A DNA stretch of 64,000 nt from an uncultured Clostridia bacterium (lineage in GTDB: Bacteria; Bacillota; Clostridia; Lachnospirales; CAG-274), in the NCBI GenBank assembly GCA_947628755.1, contig CANRBC010000015.1, positions 1 to 64,000 on the forward strand, in the 5' to 3' direction. Shown piece by piece: positions 61,842 through 64,000 of this stretch. The notes beneath the pieces are model-generated. The model was not told the DNA's origin and ran no database searches. It worked only from the letters and a program-made list of their open reading frames with translations. The number at the start of each line of letters is the position of its first letter. The stretch's first letter is position 1. The position numbers were made by a program, and so were the translations under genes.

Positions 61842-62963
61842 TTATTTACCGTAATGCTCTGCGACCTTTTTAAGATTTTCTATTATAGGCAAGTGCTGAG
61901 GACATACGGCTTCGCACTGTGCGCAGGCTATACACTGAGACGCCTTGCCGAATTTGTCATTGAGAATATCGTAGTTTGTAAAATTGGCAGTCCAGCCCTT
62001 TTCCTCAAGTCTTTCTCTCATATCCTCGTTGTATAGTGAAAAATACTGAGGTATAGCAATATGCTGTGGACAGCCCTCGGTACAATAGCTGCAGCCTGTA
62101 CAGGGTATTGCGATTTGAGAATTTATTATTTCAGCCGCCTTGAAGCACAGCTCTGTTTCCGCCTCGCTCAGAGCCTTGAAATCCTTCATATAGCTGATAT
62201 TGTCCTTCATCTGCTCAAGGCTTGACATTCCCGAAAGCACCACCATTACTCCGGGCAGACCTGCCGTAAAGCGTATTGCCCAGCTTGGCAGGCTCATATC
62301 CGGCGCATAGTTTTTCAGAAGCTCCTCTGCCTCCTGGGGCATTGAAGCAAGTGTGCCGCCCTTGACAGGCTCCATAACTATAACGGGTTTATTGTGCTTT
62401 ACCGCCGTTTCATAGCAGCCTCTTGAATGTATCCATGGACTTTCCCAGTCCAGATAGTTGATTTGTAGCTGAACGAATTCCATTTCGGGATGCGCGGTAA
62501 ATATTTTGTCGAGAAGCTCGGGAGTATCGTGGAAAGAAAAGCCGATATGCTTTACAAGTCCCTTTTTCTTCTTGTCAATAAGCCAGTTAAAGCAGTCGAA
62601 TTTTTCATACTTGGGATACATGGCCTCCTCTATGCCGTGAAGAAGATAATAGTCAAAATAGCCTGCTCCCGTTTTTTCAAGCTGGGCGTTGAATACCTTA
62701 TCTCTGTCCTCAAGAGAATCGAAAAAGCCTGCATGGAGCTTAGTCGCCAATGTAAAGCTGTCCCTTGGATAGCGCTCTACAAGAGCCTCCTTTGCAACAT
62801 TTTCGCTGGCAAAGCCGTTGTACATCCATGCGGTATCGAAATATGTAAATCCGTTTTCCATAAACAAATCCACCATTTTTTTGACCTGCTCCACATCCAC
62901 AGCCGCAGGGTCTGTATTATCCGTCTGCGGCATTCTCATTAATCCGAAGCCTAATTTTTTCAT
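61842..62963 (-). CDS. Aldo/keto reductase with C-terminal ferredoxin clusters
   Basis: 373 residues. AKR barrel with the catalytic Tyr in DTAWMYNG and HIGFSFHD; the C-terminal ~100 residues carry CTGCSYCTEGCP and CIACAQCEAVCPQHLP, two 4Fe-4S sites. This Fe-S AKR type is common in anaerobic Firmicutes. Reduces aldehydes or ketones using ferredoxin-linked electrons; substrate unknown. Single gene, starts at 62963. Confidence 0.92.
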   Translation of the reverse strand: MKKLGFGLMRMPQTDNTDPAAVDVEQVKKMVDLFMENGFTYFDTAWMYNGFASENVAKEALVERYPRDSFTLATKLHAGFFDSLEDRDKVFNAQLEKTGAGYFDYYLLHGIEEAMYPKYEKFDCFNWLIDKKKKGLVKHIGFSFHDTPELLDKIFTAHPEMEFVQLQINYLDWESPWIHSRGCYETAVKHNKPVIVMEPVKGGTLASMPQEAEELLKNYAPDMSLPSWAIRFTAGLPGVMVVLSGMSSLEQMKDNISYMKDFKALSEAETELCFKAAEIINSQIAIPCTGCSYCTEGCPQHIAIPQYFSLYNEDMRERLEEKGWTANFTNYDILNDKFGKASQCIACAQCEAVCPQHLPIIENLKKVAEHYGK

Positions 62964-63032
62964 AGCAGAGAACCCCCTTTATTTTTGTACTGATTATATT
63001 CTATATTAAAAGCGCTGTCTCTGTCAATTATT

Positions 63033-63509
63033 TTATTCAAGAGAAAAGGTCACCTTTACATTTCCCTTGCCCAGAGCCTTTCTCAATTCATTTTCATTTA
63101 CATTGTGTATTTTTCCTATCGGTGTAAGACTCCATGAATTGGTATCATAGTATATAACAAGCGTCCTGCCCTGATAGAGTATAATATCGCCGGGCTTAGC
63201 GTCTATATGCTCGTCGTTTCTTGGCAAAGAAACGTCAATGTCAGCGCCCTTTTCCATGCCTGCGTAATCGCTCATAACAAGTGTAAGAGGCTTATCTGCC
63301 ATAAGTCCTTTCAGAGCCTCCACAGAGGAATTGTCTGCAAGAGTTGCCGTAAATTCCTTATCTCCTATATATATTTTCATATTGTTCTCCTCCTTGTTTT
63401 CCTGTACTGTCTCAACGATCTCTGCTTCCGTATCCCTTACAGGCGTTTCCTTGCAGCCCGAAGCCGCAATAAGAGCGGCTATAAAGGGAGCTATAAACAA
63501 CAGCTTCAT
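63033..63509 (-). CDS. Cyclophilin-like lipoprotein
   Basis: 158 residues. Signal peptide with lipobox ASGC (Cys at 19), a Glu-rich linker, then a domain reading MKIYIGDKEFTATLADNSSVEALKGLM...GDIILYQGRTLVIYYDTNSWSLTPIGKI, the cyclophilin-like (PF18050-type) fold known from Firmicutes and Bacteroides lipoproteins. Function unknown; it sits 15 bp after the DUF3737 gene, so may be co-transcribed. Confidence 0.85.
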   Translation of the reverse strand: MKLLFIAPFIAALIAASGCKETPVRDTEAEIVETVQENKEENNMKIYIGDKEFTATLADNSSVEALKGLMADKPLTLVMSDYAGMEKGADIDVSLPRNDEHIDAKPGDIILYQGRTLVIYYDTNSWSLTPIGKIHNVNENELRKALGKGNVKVTFSLE

Positions 63510-63524
63510 ATTTATCCTCCTTTA

Positions 63525-64000
63525 CTATGCGCAGCATATACACTTTCTTATGCCCGTTATGACCCTGCCTTTGGCTCTATCATCGTCCATTATTATATCG
63601 CCTACCTCCGGAGCATATATATGCCCTGCAAGGGGATTTTTAATACTGTCCACTCTTGTTGTAATATCCGCCTCGACCTCGGATTTTTCAAAGGCAAGGT
63701 CCGTATCCGTCATTTCACAGTTTATGAGCATAAGATTTTTGCAGTAGCACAATGGCTGAGTACCCGTTATTTTGCAATTCACAAGTTTAAGACCGTTGGA
63801 ATACCAGCCAAGATATTCGCCCTTTACAATGCTGTTTCTGACGGTTATATTTTCGCCGTGCCAAAAGGCGTCCTTTGTGTCAAATACACAGCTTTCAAAA
63901 ACAGCATTTTTTATATACTGGAATGAATACTTGCCTGTAAAAATTACGTTTTTAAAGCGAAGATTTTCGGAGCGGAGCATAAAATATTCGCTTTTGGCTC
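63525..64000 (-). CDS. DUF3737-family right-handed beta-helix protein, 3' part
   Basis: At least 158 residues; the frame is open to the right window edge (AKSEYF before ML...), so the start lies outside. The repeated short strands (FEYIKNAVFESCVF, ENITVRNSIVKGEYLGWYSNGLKLVNCKITGTQPLCYC, MLINCEMTDTDLAFEKSEVEADI) match DUF3737, a pectate-lyase-like beta helix of unknown function. Also ends with a Cys-rich tail (CICCA). Confidence 0.85.
   Translation of the reverse strand, partial: AKSEYFMLRSENLRFKNVIFTGKYSFQYIKNAVFESCVFDTKDAFWHGENITVRNSIVKGEYLGWYSNGLKLVNCKITGTQPLCYCKNLMLINCEMTDTDLAFEKSEVEADITTRVDSIKNPLAGHIYAPEVGDIIMDDDRAKGRVITGIRKCICCA

Overview
The window looks like a chromosome segment from a low-to-moderate GC, spore-forming anaerobe of the Clostridia, most probably Lachnospirales/Lachnospiraceae. 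Evidence: a CarD-type regulator, a DUF5721-like and a DUF6465-like protein, the hprK/rapZ/whiA/HPr-like cluster, a valS T-box leader, many ferredoxin-type proteins, a GerMN protein and a polysaccharide deacetylase fragment. The species cannot be named from sequence alone.

Region 1 (1 to about 8570) is the right end of a prophage or phage-like integrated element. Leftward early genes (PAPS-reductase-like, methyltransferase, DnaC-like loader, DnaD-like initiator, several tiny ORFs) are followed by a divergent immunity switch: a Cro-like repressor, three 14-bp operators and an S24 self-cleaving repressor. Next come a DEDDh exonuclease-BRCT fusion and a large serine recombinase. The recombinase ends 60 bp before a headless 3' piece of a polysaccharide deacetylase gene, so the element appears to have split that gene.

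Region 2 (8.9-19.9 kb) is host housekeeping: a MoxR/DUF58/transglutaminase operon, a DUF5721-like gene, queG-recU-lipoprotein, a LysM-G5 protein, a MATE exporter, an Fe-S protein and tRNA-Arg(CCU). Region 3 (19.9-28.9 kb) holds tyrA-aroA, then a compact operon (Rrf2 regulator, flavin/ferredoxin protein, zinc macrodomain, class M sirtuin) with its own consensus promoter and terminator, which reads as a reversible ADP-ribosylation module. GNAT, DUF6465-like, a duplicated OB-fold protein, a solitary trpD and carD follow.

Region 4 (29-44.2 kb) holds a large membrane protein, a stalk-domain repeat protein, the hexuronate genes uxaB-uxaA-uxaC, a DD-carboxypeptidase with a very basic tail, and the rightward run comEA, two-component system, GerMN protein, comEC-like, holA. 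Region 5 (44.2-52.4 kb) holds valS with a T-box, then hprK-ROK kinase-murB-rapZ-whiA-HPr-like, linking carbon signalling to envelope synthesis and division. Region 6 (52.5-61.4 kb) has a highly structured 290-bp intergenic block and an eight-gene operon for lipid-linked sugar/glycan assembly, driven by a consensus promoter. The right end has an Fe-S aldo/keto reductase, a cyclophilin-like lipoprotein and a partial DUF3737 gene.

Two divergently oriented copies of a dispersed palindromic repeat lie at 44.2 and 61.4 kb. The strongest leads for something undescribed are the sirtuin/macrodomain/flavo-ferredoxin operon, the glycan operon, the structured 52.5-kb block and the interrupted deacetylase gene.
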